A stretch of DNA of 64,000 nucleotides from an uncultured Bartonella sp. Lineage in GTDB: Bacteria > Pseudomonadota > Alphaproteobacteria > Rhizobiales > Rhizobiaceae. Where the stretch lies: assembly GCA_945285915.1 (NCBI GenBank), contig CALYQL010000001.1, forward strand, positions 62,001 through 126,000, in the 5' to 3' direction. The position numbers and the translations under genes are program-made. Below are positions 1 to 9,047 of the stretch, piece by piece (the first letter of the stretch is position 1; each line of letters begins with the position of its first letter). The notes below the pieces were generated by a model, which worked only from the letters and a program-made list of their open reading frames with translations, was not told where the DNA came from and did not search any database.

Positions 1-286
1 CGTTGTTCCAGTATTTATCATCATGCGTATTCTAAGCTGGATCCGCTAAAAATAGCTTTTATGGTAGCGTTAACCGCATATCTGAAGGTCAAGATGCATT
101 AAACTGCAAGCAATGTGATCCGTTGAGATTTCAGTTAATATGTCTGGGGTGACGGACTTTGGAATATCAACTTCGCAAATTCCAGTGCATTGTTGAGAGC
201 TTATCTAATTGACATATTGTATTACAATGCAAGCAAAACTAGAATTTTGAGACTGGCAAAATTCTCTATTGTTATCAGGTGATATC

Positions 287-739
287 GTGCTCACACGTAG
301 AAGTTTTTTCATAGCATCTGGCGCTTTATTGATAAGTGCCGCTGATATAAATCTGTCTTTGGCTGCTGATGAAGCAACAACATTGCTCAATGCTTTGCGT
401 GCTGAAAATGGGCGTGGTCCTCTTGAGCCTGATAGTCAATTGGAAAAAATGGCGCAAGATCAAGCAAATCGCATGGCAGAAGCTGGAAAAGTTGCCCATA
501 CGGTAAGTTTCGGCAATGATTTTGTGACCCGTTTACGGCGGTTCGGTATTCGTGGGGTTGCCGGTGAAAATCTTTGCGCTGGACGTTCCGATATTGCTGC
601 GGCCTATAAAGTATGGATGAATTCTCCCGGACACCGTGAAAATATGCTTTATCCCAATTTTCATCGGTTTGGTTTAGCAAAAGCTACTTCAGCAAAGCGG
701 CCGAGATATATCTATTGGGCTATCGAATTCCAACGTTAA
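287..739 (+). CDS. Tat-exported CAP-domain (SCP-like) protein
   Basis: A small secreted CAP/SCP-superfamily protein (150 aa). The N-terminus TRRSFFIAS fits a twin-arginine signal, followed by a hydrophobic stretch and a likely cleavage near LSLAADE. The CAP core shows HTVSFGN, GENLCAG and the SPGHRENML motif, which supply the His and Glu residues of the CAP cavity. A GTG at 287 is preferred over an in-frame TTG at 269 because CAGGTG lies just upstream and the Tat motif then sits at the N-terminus. The length matches short bacterial CAP proteins with no extra domains. Substrate and exact role are unknown for bacterial members; envelope association is inferred. It stands alone, convergent with the GT25 gene. 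Confidence 0.8.
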   Translation: MLTRRSFFIASGALLISAADINLSLAADEATTLLNALRAENGRGPLEPDSQLEKMAQDQANRMAEAGKVAHTVSFGNDFVTRLRRFGIRGVAGENLCAGRSDIAAAYKVWMNSPGHRENMLYPNFHRFGLAKATSAKRPRYIYWAIEFQR

Positions 740-842
740 ACTAATCTTACACCTGTAAAGAGTTTTCAGCTCAAGTCATTTAGGTGCAGTAGTCTTGTGT
801 GCCTATGGCAAAGCTTGCACTCTTTTATTTATATAAAAGCAG

Positions 843-1628
843 CTATTTTTTATATTTGATACGCTTCCACTTTCCACGTGTAAAAAGGTTAATGTAGCCA
901 CCCCATATACCGATTTTTGCCCGTGAGCCGATTCGCTTGATTTCTCGATAATATGTTTGAAAAAATGTGCGTTTCTGTTTCTTATTGCTCTTTAATTTAA
1001 AACGCTCATCTTCCAAAGTACTCGCGAGATTGGCTTGTCTCACAATAGCCGGATCAATTTGCCATATGCTAAATTTTTCAAAAATATGAAATTTTGGGCT
1101 AAATATAAAATGGTCAAAAGGCACAGTGGCCTGTTCCATAAGGTCGACCAATTTTTTAGCTGCCGGTTTTGAAATAATATAGGCAGCAGCCATAATATGC
1201 CGGCTTCTTAGTGGTGCGACCGAATAATCATCTTGCAAAGCCACCGGTTTTCCTAGCCAAACCTTTTTGCCATGTGTTTCAATTTTTACAATCTCAGCTG
1301 AATATGGAATCCAACTATCATCAGACAAAAATTTCTTTGCGTCTGTTGAAAGCTCAACATCATCTTCAAATATAGCAGCATAATTGTCATCGCCTGATGC
1401 GATATATTGCAAAGCCAACTTATGGCTTAAAAAACACGCAATTTCACCACGTGTAAGTGGTTCATACCAAAGCCTTTGTTTTGTGAGATTAGCAATGCAG
1501 GCTTCATCCAGTGTTCTTCCATCAACTGCTGGAATTCGGGTAAACTGCAAATTAAAAGATGAAAAAATTCCGTCCAAGCGTTGTAATCGCTCTGGCGAAC
1601 GATCAAGGTTGATCACATATAATTTCAT
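843..1628 (-). CDS. Glycosyltransferase family 25 (LPS/LOS-type)
   Basis: A 261-aa GT25 transferase, the family of LOS beta-1,4-galactosyltransferases such as LgtB/LpsA. It opens with KLYVINLDRSPERL, the usual family N-terminus, and has a DxD-like FEDDVEL motif around residue 95 for metal and nucleotide-sugar binding. The C-terminus is very basic, consistent with peripheral association with the inner membrane. An upstream GTG at 1640 is possible, but GGTGAG spaced 7 nt from the ATG at 1628 favours this start. The likely role is adding a hexose to the LOS core; the acceptor cannot be told from sequence. It is divergent from the helicase gene and is a single-gene unit. Confidence 0.82.
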   Translation of the reverse strand: MKLYVINLDRSPERLQRLDGIFSSFNLQFTRIPAVDGRTLDEACIANLTKQRLWYEPLTRGEIACFLSHKLALQYIASGDDNYAAIFEDDVELSTDAKKFLSDDSWIPYSAEIVKIETHGKKVWLGKPVALQDDYSVAPLRSRHIMAAAYIISKPAAKKLVDLMEQATVPFDHFIFSPKFHIFEKFSIWQIDPAIVRQANLASTLEDERFKLKSNKKQKRTFFQTYYREIKRIGSRAKIGIWGGYINLFTRGKWKRIKYKK

Positions 1629-1696
1629 AACTGTTCTCACCGCTCACTTGGCGAATTAAATTAGCTGTATTAGATAGGTTTTATAGCGAGCGATCA

Positions 1697-4186
1697 ATGT
1701 CTTTTACAACAAAAACCAATATTACCTTGTTACCAGACCATTTTAAAAACTGGTTTGCTAAAAAAGGCTGGCATTTACGCCCCCATCAATTGGCATTGTT
1801 AAAACGCACGCAAGCACAACAATCAACACTCCTTATAGCCCCAACAGGTGCGGGTAAAACACTTGCCGGTTTTTTGCCATCATTAATAGACATTCATGAC
1901 AAAAAAACGGCGCATAACCTTCATACTCTTTATATTTCTCCTTTAAAAGCATTAGCCGAAGACATCCATCGTAATCTCACAACACCTGTTGAAGAGATGG
2001 GGTTAAACATAAAAATTGAAACGCGTACGGGCGATACTCCGCAATATAAAAGACAACGGCAAAAAACTAATCCCCCCGATATTTTGTTAACAACGCCTGA
2101 GCAACTTTCGCTTATTCTCGCGTCTCATGAGGCAGAAACCATCTTTCAGACGCTCGATACCGTTATTTTTGATGAATTACATGCTTTGGTAACCTCTAAA
2201 CGGGGACAGCTTCTTAGCCTTGCCATGAGCAGGCTCAGAACATTACGGTCAGATCTCAAAACAATAGGTCTATCTGCCACAGTTTCCGATCCAGACTCGT
2301 TGCGGCGTTGGCTTGTAAGCCAAAACAAACAACGCCCGATGGCAGGCTTGATAACAGTGGAAGGTGGCGCAAAACCAGAAATTACAATTCTGCATAGCTC
2401 GGATAATATTCCTTGGGCAGGACATTTTGCACGCTATGCCATTAAGGACATATTGGCACTGATCCAAAAAGCCAAAACCGCATTAATCTTCGTGAATACG
2501 CGGTCTCAAGCAGAAATGCTTTTTCAAGAATTATGGCACTTGAATGAAGAGAATCTTCCTATTGCATTGCATCATGGTTCATTAGACGTAGGCCAACGCC
2601 GCCGTGTAGAAGAAGCAATGGCAAGTAATAAATTGCGTGCTGTTGTCGCAACGTCCACACTTGATTTGGGTATTGACTGGGGCGATATCGATTTGGTCAT
2701 ACATGTGGGTGCACCAAAAGGGGCAAGTCGTTTGGCGCAACGAATTGGGCGCGCCAATCACCGCATGGATGAACCTAGTCAGGCAGTGCTGGTTCCTGCA
2801 AACTGTTTTGAAGTGCTGGAATGCCAAGCGGCACTTAATGCCAATTATATCGGGGCGCAGGATAGCCAACCGTTACAGGATGGAGCCATTGACGTTCTTG
2901 CCCAGCATATTTTGGGTATGGCTTGTGCGGCACCATTTGATGCTGACATGCTTTATCAGGAAATCTTGAGTGCTGAACCATATTCTACTCTTTCACGCGA
3001 AATTTTTGATAGAACACTGGAATTTGTTGCGACCGGTGGTTATGCGCTCAGAGCCTATGACCAATATGCCAAAATCCGTCGTACAAAAGATGGTCTTTGG
3101 CGTATCAGCCATCCACGCATTGCCCAGCAATATCGCCTCAATATGGGAACGATTATTGAAGCGGCAGAATTGAATGTTCGGCTTATAAAATCCGGCCGCG
3201 CGAAAAGTGCAATTGGCGGGAAAATGCTTGGACGTATTGAGGAAAATTTTCTGGAAAGTCTCACACAAGGCGATACATTCATTTTTGGTGGGCATATCTT
3301 ATGTTTTGAAGGTATTCGAGAAAACGAATGCTATGTCAGTCTTTCCAATAAAACCGAAGCACGTGTCCCCAGTTACATGGGCGGCAGATTTCCTCTATCG
3401 ACATATCTTGCTTCACAAGTTCGCCAAATTCTGGCGGATCCCAAGCAATGGCATGTATTACCGCAACAGGTCAGAAAATGGCTTGAACAACAAAAACGGT
3501 TTTCGCGCTTACCCAAAACCAATGAATTGTTGATTGAAACATTCAATGAAAAAAACCGTTCCTTTTTGGTTGCCTATCCATTTGAAGGAAGGCTTGCACA
3601 CCAGACACTTGGAATGTTGTTAACGCGCCGACTTGAGCGCGCCAACATGCACCCCATTGGGTTTGTTGCGACCGATTATTCCATCGGGCTTTGGGCTTTA
3701 AACGATATGGGAGAGGCTATTCATAATGGTCATTTACCTTTACGACAATTATTTGATGAAGATATGCTGGGGGATGATCTCGAAGCATGGTTGGACGAAA
3801 GTTATCTTCTTAAACGATCATTCCGAAATTGTGCGATGATTGCCGGTCTTATAGAACGCCGTCATCCAGGAAAAGAAAAAACCGGACGGCAAGTGACTGT
3901 ATCGACAGACCTTATATTTGATGTTTTGCGTACCCATGAACCTGACCACATTTTATTACAAGCAACACGACAAGATGCAGCCCGTGGACTACTGGATATA
4001 AAAAGGCTGGGAGATATGTTGGCGCGGATAAAAAACCATATTATCCATCAAGCTGTTGATAAAATGTCGCCTCTTGCGCTACCAGTTATGTTAGAGATAG
4101 GGAAGGAAATGATTCCCGGCAGTGCAGCTGATCTGGTTTTGTCGGAAGCTGCAGAAGAACTTATTCACACCATGTTGGAAAATTAG
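1697..4186 (+). CDS. Ligase-associated DEXH-box DNA helicase (Lhr-like)
   Basis: An 829-aa superfamily 2 helicase of the Lhr type, the subgroup annotated as ligase-associated DNA damage response helicase. Walker A is APTGAGKT near residue 51, motif II is DELH near residue 155, motif III is SAT, and motif VI is QRIGRANHR around residue 346. The remaining 450 residues form the winged-helix and Lhr-core region. Such enzymes are 3'-5' ATP-dependent helicases thought to act in repair. It is followed after 5 bp by PdeM, its usual partner, so the two are co-transcribed. The ATP-dependent ligase and exonuclease that complete the usual four-gene cassette are not in this window. Confidence 0.9.
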   Translation: MSFTTKTNITLLPDHFKNWFAKKGWHLRPHQLALLKRTQAQQSTLLIAPTGAGKTLAGFLPSLIDIHDKKTAHNLHTLYISPLKALAEDIHRNLTTPVEEMGLNIKIETRTGDTPQYKRQRQKTNPPDILLTTPEQLSLILASHEAETIFQTLDTVIFDELHALVTSKRGQLLSLAMSRLRTLRSDLKTIGLSATVSDPDSLRRWLVSQNKQRPMAGLITVEGGAKPEITILHSSDNIPWAGHFARYAIKDILALIQKAKTALIFVNTRSQAEMLFQELWHLNEENLPIALHHGSLDVGQRRRVEEAMASNKLRAVVATSTLDLGIDWGDIDLVIHVGAPKGASRLAQRIGRANHRMDEPSQAVLVPANCFEVLECQAALNANYIGAQDSQPLQDGAIDVLAQHILGMACAAPFDADMLYQEILSAEPYSTLSREIFDRTLEFVATGGYALRAYDQYAKIRRTKDGLWRISHPRIAQQYRLNMGTIIEAAELNVRLIKSGRAKSAIGGKMLGRIEENFLESLTQGDTFIFGGHILCFEGIRENECYVSLSNKTEARVPSYMGGRFPLSTYLASQVRQILADPKQWHVLPQQVRKWLEQQKRFSRLPKTNELLIETFNEKNRSFLVAYPFEGRLAHQTLGMLLTRRLERANMHPIGFVATDYSIGLWALNDMGEAIHNGHLPLRQLFDEDMLGDDLEAWLDESYLLKRSFRNCAMIAGLIERRHPGKEKTGRQVTVSTDLIFDVLRTHEPDHILLQATRQDAARGLLDIKRLGDMLARIKNHIIHQAVDKMSPLALPVMLEIGKEMIPGSAADLVLSEAAEELIHTMLEN

Positions 4187-4191
4187 GTCAC

Positions 4192-4893
4192 GTGGCACAT
4201 TTGCATAAAGGAAAAACTGTTGCGCAGTTCCATATTGCTGTTAATGGAGCTGAACTTGTTTGCGACCATAGCGGTGCATTGTATTGGCCTGATGAGCGTT
4301 TACTTGTTGTTTCAGATTTGCATCTTGAAAAATCGTCGTCTTTTGCCCGACGGGGACAATTATTGCCCCCCTATGACAGCGTCCGTACATTAAGTCGTCT
4401 TTACAGTGTTGTAAAAAAATATGAGCCACAAACGATCCTTTCTTTAGGTGATAGTTTTCATGACAACAATGCCGCGTTACGTCTTTCGCATGAAAACAGA
4501 GCGTTAATCGATGATATTATCCGCAACCGCCAAATGATCTGGATAGCAGGCAATCATGATGACCAACAAACACATCTGGCTGGTTCTTGGCTTGAAGAAT
4601 GCCAGATAGGATCATTGGTATTCCGTCATGAACCCCGCATAGATAATGCAAATGGGGAAATTGCTGGCCATTTGCACCCAGCGGCACGAATTGTCAGACG
4701 AGGAATGTCTATCCGTCGGTTTTGTTTTGCTACAGATCGAAAAAGAATGATTTTACCAGCCTTTGGGGCTTATGCTGGTGGACTTGAGCTCTCACACAAA
4801 GTCTTTAAAAGTCTTTTTGATCCGACAGCACTTGTTGCGTGTCTTTTAGGTAATGAATGTATTTATCCTATTAATAAAGGTGCTTTTTTTTAA
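4192..4893 (+). CDS. pdeM: Ligase-associated endonuclease PdeM (metallophosphoesterase)
   Basis: A 233-aa calcineurin-like metallophosphoesterase matching the PdeM family of the bacterial ligase-associated repair cassette. Metal-ligand motifs are in order: SDLHLEKSSSFARRG, LSLGDSFHD, AGNHDD and GHLHP. These give the dimetal site for phosphodiester hydrolysis. The GTG start is 5 bp after the helicase stop, with only a weak GGTCA upstream, so translation probably depends on coupling. Pairing with the Lhr-like helicase supports a DNA repair role. The C-terminal 30 residues carry several Cys (ACLLGNEC) of unknown purpose. Confidence 0.88.
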   Translation: MAHLHKGKTVAQFHIAVNGAELVCDHSGALYWPDERLLVVSDLHLEKSSSFARRGQLLPPYDSVRTLSRLYSVVKKYEPQTILSLGDSFHDNNAALRLSHENRALIDDIIRNRQMIWIAGNHDDQQTHLAGSWLEECQIGSLVFRHEPRIDNANGEIAGHLHPAARIVRRGMSIRRFCFATDRKRMILPAFGAYAGGLELSHKVFKSLFDPTALVACLLGNECIYPINKGAFF

Positions 4894-4978
4894 CGATAAT
4901 TCCATCGTCTCATTGCACCATATATTCGCTGTGCTATTGTTCCCCTCTCTTGTTATCACTATCGCGAAGGTCTGAATA

Positions 4979-6097
4979 TTGACAATTATTGCAACGCTTT
5001 TACTCGGACTTGTGGGATTATGCCTAGTTCTCCATCTTTTCAGCTTTTTAGTTGTGTTGCTACGCAGCTATTGGAAACCCAAAGGATCATTTGGCGATGG
5101 GCGCGATCAGAAGGTAACAATTTTACGTCCTGTTTCGAAACTGGAATATGGCCTTGAACGCACATTGGCTTCTACTTTCGAACTTGACCACCCAGTTTAT
5201 GAAATAATTTTTTGTGTTGCTGATCGTGATGATCCTGCAATACCACTCATCAACGAGCTTATGGCGCGTTATCCGCATATAGAAGCGACGCTGCTTGTTG
5301 GTGATGACCCGATTAGCGATAATCCAAAGCTTAACAATCTGGTCAAAGGTTGGAAGAAAGCAAAATATCCTTGGGTTGTTATGACCGATAGCAATGTGTT
5401 TATGCCCAAAACATATCTTGCCCGTATATTTGCACGCTGGACAAAAAATACCGGCCTTGTTGCGTCACCACCATTAGGAACCGATCCTGAAAATTTTTAT
5501 TCACATTTGGAAGCTGCATTTCTTAATTCCTATCAGGCTCGTTGGCAATTAACGTCCGATTCAATCGGAAATGGTTTTGCTCAAGGAAAAACACTTTTCT
5601 GGTATCAGGATATTTTAAACAGAGCTGGCGGAATTGAAGCATTAACATGCGAACTTGCAGAAGATGCTGCGGCAACAAAAGTCATTCGCCAACAAGGGTT
5701 AAAAGTCCATTTGACAGCTATGCCATTTGCCCAACCCTTGGGAAAAAAAACATGGAAAGCGGTTTGGAGCCGACAAGCACGGTGGGCAAAATTAAGAAGA
5801 GATTCTTTTCCGGCATTTTTCTATTTAGAAATTTTATCAGGTGCCGTTTTTCCAGCAATATGTTTGGCACTTGCTTGTTATATTGACGCGATACCATATT
5901 CCTTGATGCTATTTTATTTCATCATTTGGTATCTAACCGAATTTTTGGTGACATCTGTTGTTGGTTGGCCTTTTTCTTTCAAACAGGCTATTGCACAAAT
6001 AGCCCGAGACCTGTTGCTACCAATCTTATGGTTTTCAGCTTTTTCAAGAACTGGTTATCAATGGCAAGGGCATAAAGTCAATATTAAGAAGAAATAA
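4979..6097 (+). CDS. Ceramide glucosyltransferase-like GT21 family protein
   Basis: A 372-aa membrane glycosyltransferase of the GT21 (ceramide glucosyltransferase, HpnI-like) family. It has one N-terminal transmembrane helix (residues 3-28), a cytosolic GT-A domain and three C-terminal hydrophobic segments. Motifs are VADRDDP, the D2 motif MTDSN, the D3 motif LAEDAA and the acceptor motif RQARW. The TTG start is supported by AAGGT 8 nt upstream. Family members glycosylate a lipid on the cytosolic face of the membrane, ceramide or hopanoid; no hopanoid or sphingolipid genes are nearby, so the lipid is open. It converges with the TIGR02186-type gene. Confidence 0.8.
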   Translation: MTIIATLLLGLVGLCLVLHLFSFLVVLLRSYWKPKGSFGDGRDQKVTILRPVSKLEYGLERTLASTFELDHPVYEIIFCVADRDDPAIPLINELMARYPHIEATLLVGDDPISDNPKLNNLVKGWKKAKYPWVVMTDSNVFMPKTYLARIFARWTKNTGLVASPPLGTDPENFYSHLEAAFLNSYQARWQLTSDSIGNGFAQGKTLFWYQDILNRAGGIEALTCELAEDAAATKVIRQQGLKVHLTAMPFAQPLGKKTWKAVWSRQARWAKLRRDSFPAFFYLEILSGAVFPAICLALACYIDAIPYSLMLFYFIIWYLTEFLVTSVVGWPFSFKQAIAQIARDLLLPILWFSAFSRTGYQWQGHKVNIKKK

Positions 6098-6124
6098 CAC
6101 GGTTTGGTTAGAAACACCGCGTTA
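6095..6124. terminator. Bidirectional terminator hairpin holding both stop codons
   Basis: TAACACGGT at 6095-6103 pairs with ACCGCGTTA at 6116-6124 with one mismatch around a 12-nt loop. The two convergent genes end exactly in the stems: the plus-strand TAA is 6095-6097 and the minus-strand TAA is 6122-6124. There is no long T-run on either side, so terminator strength is uncertain. Confidence 0.5.
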
Positions 6125-6913
6125 ATCACGGCGGAAAATAAACCTGCCTAAAAAACCAGTTCCGATTGCCACCAAAACAGCAATAACACCATACCAGAAG
6201 CTATGAATATGCGCTTCGGTATAAATGGTGTGTGCGATATGTGCTTTTGCTATTTCCAGTTGGGTTGAGACAGTTTCTATAAATTCGCCATCGCGAAATA
6301 GATACGCATGGACGGTGTGATGCCCAACCGGCACATTGGTTGGCAATTGAAACTTTGCGGTAAAAAGCGAAGCAGACCCGAATGTTACCGCCCCAATATT
6401 TTCGCTATAAAGGTGTTGCGCTGTTTTTAGTTCAATAAGTTGTTTACGGAACTCATTAACCTGTGCAGCATCCGTTGAATCTGAACGTAATGGCAGATCA
6501 TTCAAACCTACCCCTAACCGCTTATAAGTCAAAGGGTTGGTGATGTCGCGTGTTTGGCGTGTTGTTGCCATTGCATAAAATAAGGGAACATTCGAAAATG
6601 TCATGCCTTCGGCATTTACCCAGACACCTGCTTTCCGTTTTTTTTCACGCATAATCATTGGTTTGATAGGGCCTTCCATCACAACAATAATGTCGTAACG
6701 TCCCTGACGCCGTAAATATGGATCGGCATTTTCTAAAACACCGGCAATATAAAGATCCCGACCAGCAAAATTGGTGTCCACGGTTATCGAGCTGGAGGTA
6801 ACGATTATCTGGATATTCTCATGCGGTGTCCCATTATCCAAAGTTTCAGCAGATGACGCAGCAAGTGCAAAAAAATACAGGAAAAAAGATATTAAAAACC
6901 CTGTTTTCTTCAT
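6122..6913 (-). CDS. TIGR02186-like alphaproteobacterial transmembrane protein
   Basis: A 263-aa protein with an N-terminal signal peptide (KKTGFLISFFLYFFALAASSA), a mainly beta periplasmic region and one C-terminal helix (YGVIAVLVAIGTGFLGRFIF) followed by a short basic tail. This layout and its position after a TSUP exporter match the alphaproteobacterial family annotated TIGR02186 / Alph_Pro_TM. Its function is unknown; conserved co-occurrence suggests it is an accessory subunit of the exporter. The start lies 2 nt after the TSUP stop, so the pair is translationally coupled. Confidence 0.78.
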   Translation of the reverse strand: MKKTGFLISFFLYFFALAASSAETLDNGTPHENIQIIVTSSSITVDTNFAGRDLYIAGVLENADPYLRRQGRYDIIVVMEGPIKPMIMREKKRKAGVWVNAEGMTFSNVPLFYAMATTRQTRDITNPLTYKRLGVGLNDLPLRSDSTDAAQVNEFRKQLIELKTAQHLYSENIGAVTFGSASLFTAKFQLPTNVPVGHHTVHAYLFRDGEFIETVSTQLEIAKAHIAHTIYTEAHIHSFWYGVIAVLVAIGTGFLGRFIFRRD

Positions 6914-6915
6914 TG

Positions 6916-7836
6916 TCAGCTACCAATAACGGTTAAGGAGAAAACATCATCAGGGCGAATGAATAACTCAAATGCCAAACGCGCACAAACAAGCAATACC
7001 AGTATTGCCAAAAGCATACGTAACTGTTCAGCCTTTAACTTTCTGCCAGCTTTTGTGCCATATTGCGCGCCGATAACACCGCCAACCATCAGAAGAAAAG
7101 CCAAGACGATATCCACCGATTGGTTGGTTATTGCCTGCAAAACCGTGGTAAACGCGGTTACAAAAGTGATTTGGAAGAGCGACGTTCCCACCACTACATT
7201 TGTTGGCACCCGTAAAAGGTAAATGAGTGCGGGCACCATAATAAATCCACCACCAACGCCCATAACCGATGAAAGCAGACCAATAACAAGACCGATGACA
7301 AGCACCGGTATCACACTTACATAAATCATCGAGGCACGAAAACGCATTTTCAGCGGGAGACGATGAATCCAATTATGTTGGCCAGTGCGGCGCACGAGTG
7401 CTGGTTTACCTGCATGGGTGCGCCCTATAGCACGCCAACTTTCTATTGCCATAAGGCTACCAACGCCGCCCAATAAAATAACGTATAATAGCGAAATAAT
7501 CAGATCGAGCTGCCCCATTTTTCTTAAAAAAGAAAACAACTCTATCCCCAGACATGAACCGATCAGACCACCAATGACCAAGAAAACACCAAGTTTGATA
7601 TCCAATGTGCGCCGTTTTAGATGGGATAATGCGCCCGTCACAGATGATGCGATAACCTGATTAGCACCAGTACCAACAGCGATTGCAGGTGGAACATTAT
7701 AAAATATCAAAAGCGGGGTAATTAAAAAACCACCACCAACACCAAACATACCGGATAGGAAACCAACAGCCGCGCCCATACCAATTAAAATCAGTATGTT
7801 CAGTGACATTTCGGCAATTGGCAGATAAATACTCAC
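6916..7836 (-). CDS. TauE/SafE (TSUP) family sulfite/anion exporter
   Basis: A multi-pass inner-membrane protein of the TSUP family (about 306 aa). The two internal repeats are clear: the signature GMFGVGGGFLITPLL near the N-terminus recurs as SVMGVGGGFIMVPAL in the second half. Family members export sulfite, sulfoacetate or related organosulfur anions. GTG at 7836 has AGGTGA 4 nt upstream and is preferred to a TTG at 7854 that lacks a ribosome-binding site. It is first in an operon with the TIGR02186-type membrane protein. The substrate is not defined here; sulfite is the default family guess. Confidence 0.85.
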   Translation of the reverse strand: MSIYLPIAEMSLNILILIGMGAAVGFLSGMFGVGGGFLITPLLIFYNVPPAIAVGTGANQVIASSVTGALSHLKRRTLDIKLGVFLVIGGLIGSCLGIELFSFLRKMGQLDLIISLLYVILLGGVGSLMAIESWRAIGRTHAGKPALVRRTGQHNWIHRLPLKMRFRASMIYVSVIPVLVIGLVIGLLSSVMGVGGGFIMVPALIYLLRVPTNVVVGTSLFQITFVTAFTTVLQAITNQSVDIVLAFLLMVGGVIGAQYGTKAGRKLKAEQLRMLLAILVLLVCARLAFELFIRPDDVFSLTVIGS

Positions 7837-8072
7837 ATTTTCACCTAGTGGCAAACAATCAACTGATGTAATTATGGCTGAATTTTTGATCGACCTTTAT
7901 GTACATTATGATACGATTATAAAATTCAGCAATATTTAAAATTACGACCTATCATTTTTCTAGTCTGATCTTATCCATATCTTTTCTGTGCAACTTTTTT
8001 AATACACGCGAATAAAACAGATATGCATTCCTAAAGTATATCAATCATCACGCTAGAAATTTAAAAGAAAAA

Positions 8073-9047
8073 TTATTTATATTTTGACTGTAGGTAAAGG
8101 CCATAAGACACTGCCATTGCAAGTACCATAGTCATAAAATACAATATTTTCTTTATAAAACCACTTTGGTTCTTAATAGTGTATGCAGTTTCCTGTTTTA
8201 CAGTTTCTCGTGAATTACGAATACCTGAGATCATCTCAGCACATTTTTTTATATCCGGCCGCAAATGGGGATAAAACTTGTTACCCACCATTTCTGCATT
8301 AGTGTTACGCCGCATATAATTGTTGGCCTTAATGGGGTTTTGTTCCGCCAATTTGCGCAAAAGTGGTCTATGGTTTGATGATGAACCCATTGTTGCTTCG
8401 GGCTGGATTTTTGTTCCCATCAGAGAAACTGATTGTCTGGCATTACTCTTGTTAGAAACATCTGCGTTTTTGTTTGCTTCCAAAGATGATTGAATTTTTA
8501 AAATCTGTTGTTCTAAAGACGCAAGTTGAACAGCAAAACGTGATGTTGATGTTGTTTCCCGCAAATACCGTAACAATTCTTCATTATTTTTTTGGTTATC
8601 ACGGCTGATTGTTTTTGCCTGTTGTTCAAGTTCAAGCTTGAAGCGGCTGTCCAGCTCTTCGGTAATTTTCTGCGTTAGATCCAGGCGATCATCGGCGATA
8701 TGGCTGTTCTGTGTTACAGCATTTTGCTCGATCAGATCTTTTATTTCAGATAACTTTTCAATTAGGTTTTGTTCTGACTTTTTTCGCGCATAGTATTCAG
8801 CCAATAATGCACGGGCGATATCATTAAGATATTCCTTGTTTGGCTCCACTGCATTAACGGTTGTCTGAACCTCATCTTGAACATTGTTTATTGAGGCTTG
8901 TTTTTTCATTTGCGCATGAACCAAGCGCAAGCGTTCAGCAATTTGAGAAAGTGTGATTTGTTGAGCCGAAGCTTTATGCTGGGCGTAGCCAATGTCACCA
9001 TCTGCACTTCCAGCATTGGGTACTATAGAAAGACGATTTACAGTCAT
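8073..9047 (-). CDS. Hypothetical tail-anchored coiled-coil protein
   Basis: A 324-aa protein I do not recognise. Residues 25-210 are highly charged and helical with heptad-like Leu/Ile spacing (for example ISQIAERLRLV-type and EQQILKIQSSLEAN segments), so a long coiled coil is likely. The C-terminus has a single hydrophobic helix (ILYFMTMVLAMAVSYGLYL) and a short YKSK-type basic end, which gives tail-anchor topology with the bulk in the cytoplasm. There is no signal peptide. It is monocistronic, flanked by 200-400 bp of AT-rich non-coding DNA. A scaffold or cell-envelope organising role is only a guess from architecture. Confidence 0.6.
   Translation of the reverse strand: MTVNRLSIVPNAGSADGDIGYAQHKASAQQITLSQIAERLRLVHAQMKKQASINNVQDEVQTTVNAVEPNKEYLNDIARALLAEYYARKKSEQNLIEKLSEIKDLIEQNAVTQNSHIADDRLDLTQKITEELDSRFKLELEQQAKTISRDNQKNNEELLRYLRETTSTSRFAVQLASLEQQILKIQSSLEANKNADVSNKSNARQSVSLMGTKIQPEATMGSSSNHRPLLRKLAEQNPIKANNYMRRNTNAEMVGNKFYPHLRPDIKKCAEMISGIRNSRETVKQETAYTIKNQSGFIKKILYFMTMVLAMAVSYGLYLQSKYK

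Noticed and set aside
1-268. A frame open from base 1 to a TAA at 100-102 (contains LDPLKIAFMVALTAYLK).
   Set aside because: It could be the end of a gene outside the window, but 33 codons without context cannot be supported.
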